DNA of 64,000 nt from assembly GCF_003384035.1 (NCBI RefSeq), contig NZ_QQAK01000015.1, positions 124,001 to 188,000 of the forward strand. The letters are read 5' to 3'. This stretch comes from Sporosarcina sp. BI001-red. Lineage in GTDB: Bacteria; Bacillota; Bacilli; Bacillales_A; Planococcaceae. How positions within the stretch are numbered: position 1 is the first letter of the stretch; every line of letters starts with the position of its first letter. The position numbers were made by a program, and so were the translations under genes. Shown piece after piece: positions 53,223 to 61,764 of the stretch. Under the pieces are notes generated by a model. It was not told the origin of the DNA and ran no database searches. It was given only the letters and a program-made list of their open reading frames with translations.

Positions 53223-53801
53223 TCATTTTCCAACAATCCATGTTTTCAACAAGGCAAGTCGCTCACGGAATCGAACTTTCGCTTCCACAACTTTTGGTGT
53301 TTTGGCGGGGATTGCATCCCATTCAACTCCTATTTTTTCTGCAAGATATCCTGCACGTGCTAAATGGTAATCACTAGTGATTAACGTGATACCTGTCACT
53401 TCTTGAGGAAGTAGTTTCTTCGTGTTGACTAAGTTTTCATACGTTGAAGTGGACTGATCCTCCACTAGCATACGATTTTCAGGAAATCCTTGTGCTGATA
53501 AATAATTCACCATAGCTTGTGCTTCGCTAATACCTTCATCAGGCCCTTGTCCTCCGGAAAGAACGAGCGTGACGTTCGGATGGCTCTCTGCATAGGAAAG
53601 AGCAGACTCCAACCGATATCGTAGTGCTAGCGAAGGGGTGGTTCCATTTACTTTTGCACCGAGAACGACTGCAACTGAATATTTTCCGTCAGCACGCTTA
53701 TTTTGTGCCTTATTCATCGCATGACTTGTTACGAACCACCATACGAAGATCATGGACAAACTCACGAGTATTACAAACATAAGACGTTTCCCCTTTTTCA
53801 T
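53223..53801 (-). CDS. YdcF/SanA-like DUF218 protein
   Basis: 192 residues with one N-terminal membrane helix (LMFVILVSLSMIFVWWFV) and an outside DUF218 domain: AVVLGAKVNG, LVLSGGQGPDEGISEA, ENRMLVEDQSTSTYENL and ITSDYHLARA, all typical. Members such as SanA affect envelope permeability; the biochemical activity is uncertain. Monocistronic. Confidence 0.85.
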   Translation of the reverse strand: MKKGKRLMFVILVSLSMIFVWWFVTSHAMNKAQNKRADGKYSVAVVLGAKVNGTTPSLALRYRLESALSYAESHPNVTLVLSGGQGPDEGISEAQAMVNYLSAQGFPENRMLVEDQSTSTYENLVNTKKLLPQEVTGITLITSDYHLARAGYLAEKIGVEWDAIPAKTPKVVEAKVRFRERLALLKTWIVGK

Positions 53802-53947
53802 CGAAGTCGCTCCATTTCTTAGTACCTACTTTTTCGTTCATTGGTAACAAGACGGAAATGGCATAAACAAGTTGCCATGATCAATATTAACTTTGTTAAA
53901 TCACTTCAATACGTGTAGAATTACACTATTATGTAAGGGGGGATCCC

Positions 53948-54406
53948 ATGAATCCAGAACAACTTATCGAGCAAATCTCACATCGTGCCATCCTAATCAG
54001 AACAGAAGCGGGGTATTCCCAAGAAACCATGGCTTCAATTTTAGGGATATCCAAGAAAACCTTAGTTCAAATAGAAAAAAATCGAACAACTGCTAGTTGG
54101 ACTGTAGTGGTAGCGATTGTCTCTCTTTTTTCAGATAGTGAAATCATTCAATCCCTTTTAGGTGATGCGCCCTTGGAAGTTATCCGGACAATTGCCCATA
54201 ATGGTTTGGATCGGCCGAAAGGCAAGACACTAGGAGGTAAAGTTTGGTGGAAAGAAGTAGAAAACGAAGGAGACTTTAGAATTCAACAAAACTTGATCAG
54301 CCAACACTTTAGAATATTGGATAATGAAGATTATGTCTGGTTCAGTACTTTTGATGAACAGGAAGCATTCACGCGGTTTCTTGAACTGAGTCAAAGCAAT
54401 CAATAA
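53948..54406 (+). CDS. XRE-type helix-turn-helix regulator
   Basis: 152 residues. The N-terminal XRE helix-turn-helix (RTEAGYSQETMASILGISKKTLVQIEKNR) is followed by a small C-terminal domain of unknown family (about 75-150, with LGGKVWWKEVENEGDFRIQQN). AAGGGGGGATCC precedes the ATG. No operator could be assigned. It could regulate itself or the neighbouring YdcF-like gene, which is divergent. Confidence 0.78.
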   Translation: MNPEQLIEQISHRAILIRTEAGYSQETMASILGISKKTLVQIEKNRTTASWTVVVAIVSLFSDSEIIQSLLGDAPLEVIRTIAHNGLDRPKGKTLGGKVWWKEVENEGDFRIQQNLISQHFRILDNEDYVWFSTFDEQEAFTRFLELSQSNQ

Positions 54407-54416
54407 CTTTATAAAA

Positions 54417-54448
54417 AAACTGCTCATCTCAGCAAGAGAGGCAGTTTT
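54417..54448 (+). terminator. Intrinsic terminator of the XRE gene
   Basis: AAAACTGC with GCAGTTTT around a 16-base partly paired loop. Confidence 0.65.
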
Positions 54449-54481
54449 CATGGGGAGGTAATAGTGTATGTATGCTGGATT

Positions 54482-54904
54482 TTAAATAGAAGCAAACAGG
54501 ACGTCCTCAGTAATCTGATCTAGCTTCATCTGAGCATCGATTGCAAATTCATGCTGTCGATCAATGGGTGCATCTGGATTTTGCGGAGCCTGAAATTGCT
54601 CCAGCCCAGCAACGGTCATGGTGGCACTATCTTCTTCATCCAACCCGACATTCATGACGTGCTTAATCACGAAAGGCGTTTGAAAGTGAATGATGGTATT
54701 AGACGAATCCAGTTCGCCTTCTAACACCTTAAAAGGGACTCTTAAATAGATGGTTGTTTCCTTGCGCTGGAACAAAATTGTGTCGAACATGCCGTGATCG
54801 TATTCCCAGCCCCCTCCTATGTCCATGCCAGCGTCTTTGAATAGCTTCAATGCACCTCCGTATTTGACTGTCTTCCCCTCAATCTTACTCTTTAAATGGA
54901 TCAT
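54482..54904 (-). CDS. YugN-like family protein
   Basis: 140 residues, resembling B. subtilis YugN (function unknown): MIHLKSKIEGKTV, DIGGGWEYDHGMFDTILF and YLRVPFKVLEGELD. Predicted soluble. The ATG at 54904 is chosen for AAAGGAGGTAC just before it; a GTG-type extension of nine residues upstream would overlap that site. Monocistronic. Confidence 0.8.
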   Translation of the reverse strand: MIHLKSKIEGKTVKYGGALKLFKDAGMDIGGGWEYDHGMFDTILFQRKETTIYLRVPFKVLEGELDSSNTIIHFQTPFVIKHVMNVGLDEEDSATMTVAGLEQFQAPQNPDAPIDRQHEFAIDAQMKLDQITEDVLFASI

Positions 54905-55020
54905 AAAAGTACCTCCTTTTTCCAAACTCAATTAACCTTAAGTTACCCCTATCAAACTATGTCAAAACCTAATAATTGTGAGAGAAACTAGAAGTTAGTT
55001 CATAGTTGGCCGAAGGATTG

Positions 55021-55926
55021 TTATCTTCCAGATATCCGTCTGCGATATGATTCTTCATATACCTCAGATCTGTAATGCAGCACCGGATCATCCGAGCAGC
55101 TGAATCCGGGCGCTTCGTTTGTTGGGTTAAACAGATGGTTATCTGCAAGGTCTGCCCGTTTTTCAGTCAGTACTAAATCACCGACATCAACAACAAGTCG
55201 ATCATCTGGCCATGAAATGGATGGGTCATTTATAGGATCTTCTGATGCTGCCAGCGTCATCAGCAGTCTGAAATGTACCGGGGAATCCACCATTCGTTCC
55301 AATAGCTCCAGTTCCATATCTTTTGTCGTGAAGGGAAGTTGATCCTCCTTAGCAACAGGTTCAAATGAGAAGCGGACAGCTTGACGTTCACCTGAAGTTG
55401 TATCGAGAATATAAGCATGAAGTGCCCAGAAGCGGGTTGTTGCAAAGCTTGCGGGTGTTTTCAATCGCTTGAGTAAAGGTGGGATAGTTTTGAATTCAGT
55501 ATCCTTACTAAGTGTCGCGAGTTTGGCTTTTAAGGAGATGTCTTTTCCACCAAATGCTTGGATGAGCCGTACAAATGCTGCCGGCGTTTTAGTTGGAAAC
55601 ACAGGTACATTAGCCATTACGAGAGAAATGGGCTTATCGTTCGGCGATGGAAACTGTACAGCCATCCCTTTGATTGGGATCAGTTGGTCTGGAGTATCGG
55701 GTATTGGAGAACTATGTGAAAAACGAACTATGACTTTTTGAGTATCTCCTTGCAAAAATGAAGCTTGAGTAAAAGGTGCTGCATTATCGTTCGGTGTGAA
55801 TAGGGCATCGAATCCAATTCCTTTTGCATGGGCTCTTCGATACCCCTTGTGTATCCCGGCAACTTGCTCAATCACATTTACGGCTTCTATAGGAGAAAAT
55901 GATTTATTCTGGTGTGACGAATTCAT
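55021..55926 (-). CDS. Catalase-family heme protein (SrpA-like)
   Basis: 301 residues, shorter than true catalases (about 480). It shows the catalase fold landmarks: the distal His in RRAHAKGIGFDALF, VRFSHSSPIPDTPD, and the proximal-ligand segment near the C-terminus (SEVYEESYRRR). This compact form matches SrpA-like heme peroxidases of the catalase superfamily, which use peroxide with an organic donor. ATG 55926 is preceded by GGAGTGAG at close range. It is the last gene of the leftward run from the sigma factor, 40 bases after the sortase gene. Confidence 0.82.
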   Translation of the reverse strand: MNSSHQNKSFSPIEAVNVIEQVAGIHKGYRRAHAKGIGFDALFTPNDNAAPFTQASFLQGDTQKVIVRFSHSSPIPDTPDQLIPIKGMAVQFPSPNDKPISLVMANVPVFPTKTPAAFVRLIQAFGGKDISLKAKLATLSKDTEFKTIPPLLKRLKTPASFATTRFWALHAYILDTTSGERQAVRFSFEPVAKEDQLPFTTKDMELELLERMVDSPVHFRLLMTLAASEDPINDPSISWPDDRLVVDVGDLVLTEKRADLADNHLFNPTNEAPGFSCSDDPVLHYRSEVYEESYRRRISGR

Positions 55927-55968
55927 AGATCTCACTCCTTTGTAGCAGTATACCCGTACTCAGTGAAG

Positions 55969-56613
55969 TCAACCTTCCTCGGCTTGCCCTTTAAGTTCTG
56001 TATAGACGACTAGACGCTCTTCATGCGTCTTTGCTTTTCTATTAAATTCTCCTGTACATGTGATCAGGTTTAAACGGCTACCGTAGGAGAAACCAAAAAT
56101 TTCTTCGATAGGTGCATCTTTGCGAGGATACTTTTCCGTTCTTGTAACAATGAAGGTCAACGATTTCCCATCTTCACCGCGAACAACAACTTCATCCCCT
56201 TTTTTTAATCGATCCAACTTATAAAAAACAGCGGGTCCAGTCAGCGAATCGATATGTCCAGCCATTACTGAGCTCCCACTATTTCCTGGCAATGTTCCTG
56301 GTTCGAACCATCCAACGTTATCCACACCGTCTGGTACCCCCATCTGACCGTTTTCTAACTCACCAACATTTTCGATATCGGTTTTCACCCCGATTGCAGG
56401 GATTTCGAGTGTAACCGGGATAATCCCTTTTTGTTCTGATTTTAGTAGTAGTCCGTCTGGTGATGGCTTCTTTACAGAGGCCTCTTGTTTTGTAGGTAGA
56501 GAGGATTGAGGTTCCGGGGAAGCTACCGTTTGTGCCGAAGAGTCATGCGAACTACTACACCCTGTTAACGCAAGTGCGAGAAGTCCTGAAGTAAGTAATG
56601 TAGGGACTTTCAT
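55969..56613 (-). CDS. Lipoprotein class F-like sortase
   Basis: 214 residues. A lipoprotein signal (LALTGC, Cys19) replaces the usual membrane anchor, then a linker (20-60) and the sortase beta barrel with His120 (MAGHID), Cys186 (LITCTG) and Arg200 (EERLVV), the full catalytic triad. Size and motifs fit class F-like sortases. The ATG at 56613 follows TGGAGGTATT. It is encoded directly after a protein with an MPKTG anchor signal, its probable substrate. Confidence 0.88.
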   Translation of the reverse strand: MKVPTLLTSGLLALALTGCSSSHDSSAQTVASPEPQSSLPTKQEASVKKPSPDGLLLKSEQKGIIPVTLEIPAIGVKTDIENVGELENGQMGVPDGVDNVGWFEPGTLPGNSGSSVMAGHIDSLTGPAVFYKLDRLKKGDEVVVRGEDGKSLTFIVTRTEKYPRKDAPIEEIFGFSYGSRLNLITCTGEFNRKAKTHEERLVVYTELKGQAEEG

Positions 56614-56673
56614 AATGAATACCTCCATGAAATGTATTATATAGAAAAAGAAGGGGACCAAGCCCCCTCCTAA

Positions 56674-58035
56674 TTAGTTCTTCTCTGTACGTGTCTTGCG
56701 GATTACAACAGCCCCAGCTGCCATTGCGAGTATCAAACTAGTCATTATCCACATAACTGTAGAATCATTCGACTCTTGGCTCATCCCACCAAGCCCGGTT
56801 TTCGGCATATCTGCAGGCATGGATCCTGCAAACTTGTCGGGATACTGATCAACAATAGCCCCTGCCATCATTGTACCGACACCAAACATGTGGCTGTATG
56901 CTTCGTGAATGTCATCATATGCTCCATCGTAATCGCCATCATTGTATTTGTTGAATGCAGCGAGTAGCTGATCCACGTGTACTTTCAAGCCTTCTTCGAG
57001 GTCAGCAGCTTTCAAACGTCCTTCGGTTGCTGATTCTAACATTGCTGCTTGTTTAGCACGATAATCATCTAAATTGGCCATTGCTTTTTTTCTTCCTTCT
57101 TCATCATTTGCAGCAGTGGCTTTTACATAATCCACGAAGTAACCGATGTGACTGCTCCAAATTTCATTGAACTGTTTTGCACCTTCTGCGCCGTAAACAG
57201 ACTCAATCGATTTCGTCAGGTCTTCCGTATTGGCATTCAATTCAGCTGCGGAGACATCGAAGTCTTTGGCTCCGTCAATTCCTTTTTGCATCGCTAGGAC
57301 TGCGAGTGCTGCATGTGTGGAGAATTGGTTATTCAACTGTTCACGTAAATCAGCAGCCGGTGTATCGACAGATTGGTTGTCAAATTTCTCGGGGAACTGA
57401 TCTGTAATTGCCCAAGCGATTCCTTTTCCTGGTTCAAACATGTGCATCATTGACTCTGTGATGCCTTCGTATGTTTTTTCATATTCTCCTGCATTGTAGT
57501 TATCAAATGCCCAGATTAGCTGATCTACGTGCATTTTTAGACCTTCTTCCAGGTCGCTTGCTTTCAAACGATTGTCGGTTGCTTTAGAAAGGAATTCTGC
57601 GTTTTGTACGCGATAACCGTCCAACGACTTAACTGCTGTTTGTCTGCCGTCTTCATCATTTGCTGCAGTTGCTTTCACATAGTCGACGAAGAATCCGATA
57701 TGGCTACTCCAAATCTCTTTGAATTGCTCGCCTGCTGAATCCCCATACACGGAACCAATTGCTGCGGATAATTCGTCCGTGTTTTCTCCTAATTGTGCTG
57801 CAGCTGCGTCAAAGTCTTTTGAACCGTCTATGCCTTTTTGCATAGTAACAATCGCTAAGTATGCGTGCTCGGAAAGGATGGAATCCAGAGTCGCTCTCAA
57901 ATCGGTAGCTGGGTTGGAAACAGCCATTGAGGTTGTTCCGTGGCCTGAGTGATCAGCTGCATTCGCGATCGCTCCCATTGGGAATAATAGTGAAACACTT
58001 AATGGAATTGCTGCGAGTTTTTTGTAGTTCATCAT
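56674..58035 (-). CDS. Surface protein with two helical repeats and MPKTG sorting signal
   Basis: 453 residues: signal peptide (to about residue 27), two tandem repeats of about 178 residues (41-218 and 225-402), then MPKTG (410-414), a membrane helix and a basic tail (RKTRTEKN), the order of a sortase signal with Met replacing Leu. Each repeat has conserved His residues (LSEHAYLA, WSSHIGFFVDY, HVDQL, MHMF), which could bind metal. Database entries often label such repeats as copper amine oxidase, but no amine-oxidase motif (topaquinone NY) is visible. Two adjacent ATGs (58035, 58032) follow AAGGGGAG. Confidence 0.85.
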   Translation of the reverse strand: MMNYKKLAAIPLSVSLLFPMGAIANAADHSGHGTTSMAVSNPATDLRATLDSILSEHAYLAIVTMQKGIDGSKDFDAAAAQLGENTDELSAAIGSVYGDSAGEQFKEIWSSHIGFFVDYVKATAANDEDGRQTAVKSLDGYRVQNAEFLSKATDNRLKASDLEEGLKMHVDQLIWAFDNYNAGEYEKTYEGITESMMHMFEPGKGIAWAITDQFPEKFDNQSVDTPAADLREQLNNQFSTHAALAVLAMQKGIDGAKDFDVSAAELNANTEDLTKSIESVYGAEGAKQFNEIWSSHIGYFVDYVKATAANDEEGRKKAMANLDDYRAKQAAMLESATEGRLKAADLEEGLKVHVDQLLAAFNKYNDGDYDGAYDDIHEAYSHMFGVGTMMAGAIVDQYPDKFAGSMPADMPKTGLGGMSQESNDSTVMWIMTSLILAMAAGAVVIRKTRTEKN

Positions 58036-58130
58036 GAATCTCCCCTTTTCGGTTTTGTAATAAGCTAACGGAGAGAAAAATAGAATGGATCACTTTTTGT
58101 ATAGAAAACTTTCAAAAGTTTATATTGCAA

Positions 58131-58158
58131 CAAAAAAGAACCGCCATGAACGGCGGTC
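58131..58158 (-). terminator. Terminator after the anti-sigma gene
   Basis: Reading leftwards: GACCGCCG-TTCA-TGGCGGTTC then a T6 run. It separates the sigma/anti-sigma pair from the surface protein gene, which must have its own promoter or rely on readthrough. Confidence 0.8.
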
Positions 58159-58177
58159 CTACTTGGTTTATGTGTAT

Positions 58178-58933
58178 TTAAATATTACCCGCAAGAACAA
58201 TAGATCCTTTTGGAGAAGGGAGGTTCGGCTCGGTTTCAATCGTAATTGCGACCGTATCCCAATCGCCTTTGAGCTGATCCATTGGATGCGTAACCGATCC
58301 GTTGCCATCAACGGTTGGCTTAAATGAGCCAGCTGGTTGAGGCGTCTCCTTATCAATTACCCAAACCTGGTACAATTCGTTGTCTTTCAACTTTGGCAAA
58401 TTACTGGCATCTACTAACAACACCGTTTCATTATTGTCTTTAATCATCATTGCAACTGCTGTGGCATTGTCTGCTCCAGGTTGCGGATCCAACAAGGCTT
58501 TGCCGATTAGTTGGAGATCGCTTTCTGCGACTTCAGTTGGCGCGGAATCATCCATTGTTGCTAGGTAAGCATTTGTCATTAGCGAAGCGACGAGTGCAGC
58601 TGCGAGTACAGGAACTAGTGGACCTTTTCGTTTCCTAGGTTGTATCACTTTTTTCGGTTGAGGGAATTCTTCTACATTGGTGCTAAATGGTTTACTATCG
58701 TTAACAACAGAAGCTGGTTGTTCATCAATTGCTGCGAAAACTTTTGCTTTTAAAGTAGACGGTACTTCAATTTCATCCGCCAAGTAGGGAAGGTCTTCGG
58801 TTAATAAGTTGAGTTCCTCAAGTTCTGCGCTACAGGAAGGGCATTCTTCGAGATGGTGTTCGAAGGCAAGTAGTTCTTCCTCAGTCAAAGAACGGTTGAA
58901 ATAATCAAGTAGATGCACGCATTGTTCAGTCAT
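58178..58933 (-). CDS. RskA-like anti-sigma factor
   Basis: 251 residues: a zinc-binding anti-sigma domain at the N-terminus (FEHHLEECPSC, the H-x3-C-x2-C pattern), one membrane helix (VPVLAAALVASLMTNAYLA, about 112-130) and an outside RskA domain (YQVWVIDKETPQPAGSF, AITIETEPNLPSPKGSIVL). It should hold the ECF sigma factor encoded upstream until an envelope signal releases it. Start overlaps the sigma stop by eight bases. Confidence 0.9.
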   Translation of the reverse strand: MTEQCVHLLDYFNRSLTEEELLAFEHHLEECPSCSAELEELNLLTEDLPYLADEIEVPSTLKAKVFAAIDEQPASVVNDSKPFSTNVEEFPQPKKVIQPRKRKGPLVPVLAAALVASLMTNAYLATMDDSAPTEVAESDLQLIGKALLDPQPGADNATAVAMMIKDNNETVLLVDASNLPKLKDNELYQVWVIDKETPQPAGSFKPTVDGNGSVTHPMDQLKGDWDTVAITIETEPNLPSPKGSIVLAGNI

Positions 58934-59489
58934 TCGAGAATCCTCCTTCCTGGGCGATGAACCCTTTTAAATGTTTAAGTGCTAATCGGATTCGACCTTT
59001 GACAGTCCCGAGTGGTAGTTTACACTGATCTGCGATTTTTTGTTGACTGAGCCCTTTGAAGTAAAAGAGTTCGATAATTTCTTGTTGCTCCTGCTTGAGT
59101 TCAAGAACGGCGTTCCGTATAGAGTTTCGCTGTTCGCCCCATTCAACCGTATTTTCTACGCTTCCCGGTTGTTCAATAAGGGAATCCTTTTCAATCATAG
59201 GTTCGTGGTCATGTCGTTTTAAGCGACGGATTTCGTCAATGGCCTTATTTCGGGTCACGGTTAACAACCATGAAGAAAAGGAACCTTTTTCTTCTTTATA
59301 GGTAGTCGTACCATTCCATAACTTTACGAATACATCTTGCACAACTTCCTCTGCGATTTCACGATCTTGAGTCAATCGGTAAGCAAAGGAGAAGATGAGT
59401 TTTTCGTATCGATCATAGAGGAGTTCAAATGCTGATCGATCCTTGGCGGCGGCTAGAGCGTATAAGGTTCCGTCGTCTGTATGTTTCAT
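58926..59489 (-). CDS. ECF sigma factor, SigK-like
   Basis: 187 residues with sigma region 2 (LIFSFAYRLTQDREIAEEVVQDVFVKLW) and region 4 (QQEIIELFYFKGLSQQKIADQ, LPLGTVKGRIRLALKHL). ATG 59489 follows AAAGGAGACTCGG; longer frames upstream lack a site. It is paired with an RskA-like anti-sigma gene and probably directs the surface-protein, sortase and heme-protein genes downstream, which is inferred from position alone. Confidence 0.9.
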   Translation of the reverse strand: MKHTDDGTLYALAAAKDRSAFELLYDRYEKLIFSFAYRLTQDREIAEEVVQDVFVKLWNGTTTYKEEKGSFSSWLLTVTRNKAIDEIRRLKRHDHEPMIEKDSLIEQPGSVENTVEWGEQRNSIRNAVLELKQEQQEIIELFYFKGLSQQKIADQCKLPLGTVKGRIRLALKHLKGFIAQEGGFSND

Positions 59490-59725
59490 CCGAGTCTCCT
59501 TTATAAATGCTTTTCTCCTAGAATACCATAAGTCATAGGACCTGTACTCTAGCAAGTCGACTCTTAATAAGCTTACGTAATGAAACTCGAAATCGATCAC
59601 TCTTTTCACTACAAGAGGGGGTACTATTTTTGGAAACCCCGACTATATTAAAGAATCCATTTTTCTTAAGATGATTTTAATAAGGAGCTGTTTTTCTTTG
59701 GTGAGGGATGGGACGCTTTTCACCA

Positions 59726-59754
59726 TTGTTTAGGAAACGATTGTTTGGTATAGT
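59726..59754 (+). promoter_or_regulatory. Promoter of the proS T-box leader
   Basis: TTGTTT (59726-59731) and TATAGT (59749-59754), 17-bp spacer, with TG before the -10. Confidence 0.65.
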
Positions 59755-59760
59755 ATAGGA

Positions 59761-60007
59761 AATAATGATCGATGAAGTGGCTAAGTAGATAAGAATCGTG
59801 AAACAGAAAATAGAGCGCATTGCTGAAAGCTCTATCACCTCTTCTTGTTCGAACCCTACCACCGAGATGTCGTGTAAACACGACCGGTTCGTCCCGTTAC
59901 GAAACGATAGAGGACTAATTTGCGATGTTTGCTAATTAGTCGAACTAAGGTGGTACCGCGTCCAAAACACAAAGACGTCCTTTTACAAGGATGTTTTTGT
60001 GTTTTTT
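59761..60007 (+). promoter_or_regulatory. T-box riboswitch upstream of proS
   Basis: The T-box core GGTGGTACCGCG (59949-59960) is present, followed by the terminator ACACAAAGACGTCCTT with AAGGATGTTTTTGTGT (about 59967-60001) and a T run. Stem I begins near 59776 (GTGG with CCAC near 59860), contains AGTA (loop E) and a terminal AGAGC/GCTCT arm. The specifier is CCT (59855-59857) after GAAC, or CCC one base earlier; both are proline codons. TGGT in the bulge fits the ACCA end of tRNA-Pro. Uncharged tRNA-Pro should therefore induce proS. Confidence 0.93.
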
Positions 60008-60053
60008 TGTGGACAAAGACTTCGCGCACAATCATTGAACAGGAGGAATAGAC

Positions 60054-61493
60054 ATGTCAAACACGCAACAGAATGATTTTTCGAAGTGGTATATTGATAC
60101 GATTCAAAAAGCAGACTTGATGGATTATACACCAGTACGAGGGTGTATCGCGTTCAAACCGGATGGCTTTGAAATCTGGGAGCACATTCAGGATGAGATG
60201 AACCGTCGATTCAAAGAAACAGGTCACCGTAATGCGTATTTCCCGATGTTAATTCCTGAATCCTTCTTCCAAAAAGAAAAGGATCATATCGAAGGATTCG
60301 CTCCTGAATTGCCATGGGTAACAGAAGCTGCGGGGGAGCCACTTGAAGAAAAACTTGCGCTTCGTCCAACATCAGAAACGATGATCGGTCACTTATATTC
60401 TGATTGGATTAAGAGCTATCGTGATCTTCCAGTCCTTATTAACCAATGGGCTAACGTTTTCCGTTGGGAGAAGAAGACATTGCCGTTCATCCGTACTTCT
60501 GAGTTCTTATGGCAAGAAGGCCATACTGCGCACGCGAATGAAGAAGAAGCACGTCACGAAACGATGCAAATGTTGAACATTTATAAAGAAGTTGTTGAAG
60601 AACTTCTCGCGATTCCTGTCTATGATGGACAAAAAACACCTTCAGAGCGTTTCGCAGGGGCTGTAGATACGTTTTCAATTGAAGCGATGATGAAGGATGG
60701 AAAAGCAGTTCAAGCAGGAACATCCCATTATCTTGGAACAAAGTTCGCTGAAGCATTTGATATTAAATACCTGACAAAAGAAAATAAACACGAATACGTT
60801 CATACAACTTCATGGGGAACGTCAACTCGCCTGATCGGGTCTGTCATTATGGTTCACGGTGACGAGCAAGGGTTGGTGTTACCACCACGCGTTGCGCCAA
60901 CTCAAGTTGTCTTAATCCCGGTAGGTCCTTGGAAAAAGAATCCTGCAATCATGGAAAAGCTGGATGAAATCTATGCGGAGTTGAAGTCTAAAGGAATCCG
61001 CGTACGTTTGGATGATTCGGATCAGTCTCCTGGTTATAAATTTAACGAGTGGGAACTAAAAGGCGTACCAGTTCGAGTTGAACTTGGACCACGTGATTTA
61101 GAGAACGCACAAGCCATGTTGAAAATTCGCGATGAAGAAGGTAAAGAAGCATTCGCATTAGATGGCTTGGTATCCGAAATTGAAAACCAACTGACAACGA
61201 TGCAAAGCCGCTTGTTGGTAAAAGCACGTTCGTTCCGTGATGAAAACTCTCACACGAACATTGAAACGTTAGATGAGCTCACGACCCATATTGCAACATC
61301 CCAAGAAAACAATGAAATTCCTGGTTGGATTCTTGCAGGATGGTGTGGAGAAGACGCATGTGAAGAGCATGTGAAAGAAGAAACTAAGTTCACGACGCGT
61401 AACATTCCATTCAATCCACCAGTTGAAAAGCATACATGTATTAACTGTGGTAAAGACGCAAAGCATACTGTTTGGTTTGCGCGCGCTTATTAA
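60054..61493 (+). CDS. proS: Prolyl-tRNA synthetase, archaeal/eukaryotic type
   Basis: Class II synthetase of 479 residues. Motif 2 VFRWEKKTLPFIRTSEFLWQEGHTAHA and the anticodon-binding domain (VVLIPVGPWKK) are followed by a C-terminal zinc-binding domain with cysteines in GWCGEDACEEH and CINCGKD, ending in Tyr (FARAY). This is the shorter ProRS without an editing insertion, unlike the about 560-residue bacterial form. It is expressed behind a proline T-box. Whether the genome also has the bacterial-type proS cannot be seen here. Confidence 0.95.
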   Translation: MSNTQQNDFSKWYIDTIQKADLMDYTPVRGCIAFKPDGFEIWEHIQDEMNRRFKETGHRNAYFPMLIPESFFQKEKDHIEGFAPELPWVTEAAGEPLEEKLALRPTSETMIGHLYSDWIKSYRDLPVLINQWANVFRWEKKTLPFIRTSEFLWQEGHTAHANEEEARHETMQMLNIYKEVVEELLAIPVYDGQKTPSERFAGAVDTFSIEAMMKDGKAVQAGTSHYLGTKFAEAFDIKYLTKENKHEYVHTTSWGTSTRLIGSVIMVHGDEQGLVLPPRVAPTQVVLIPVGPWKKNPAIMEKLDEIYAELKSKGIRVRLDDSDQSPGYKFNEWELKGVPVRVELGPRDLENAQAMLKIRDEEGKEAFALDGLVSEIENQLTTMQSRLLVKARSFRDENSHTNIETLDELTTHIATSQENNEIPGWILAGWCGEDACEEHVKEETKFTTRNIPFNPPVEKHTCINCGKDAKHTVWFARAY

Positions 61494-61497
61494 AATT

Positions 61498-61545
61498 AAA
61501 ACCCCATCCACTCCGGTATTTTCGGAGTGGATGGGGTTTTAATTT
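61498..61545 (+). terminator. Intrinsic terminator of proS
   Basis: Perfect 18-bp stem AAAACCCCATCCACTCCG with its complement, 7-base loop, T-rich end. Confidence 0.93.
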
Positions 61546-61764
61546 GGTTGGTTACAAGACAATTGAAGTACTATGCATTATGAGGTGACGCCATCCGATG
61601 AGTGGGATAGATAGGATGAATTCTTCATGTTCAATACAAGCCAGTTAAGAAATGAAGAGGTAGAAGTTATCCAATTCCTAAGGTCACGGAAAAAGTATTG
61701 CAAAAACATTGAAATAGTCACAATTAACACGTTTTAACCGATATCACCTATGGGGGGATTAGAT

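Noticed and set aside
61717-61744. SigD-type promoter before the chemoreceptor gene
   Set aside because: ACCGATAT resembles the SigD -10 box, but no TAAA-like -35 element lies at the right distance.
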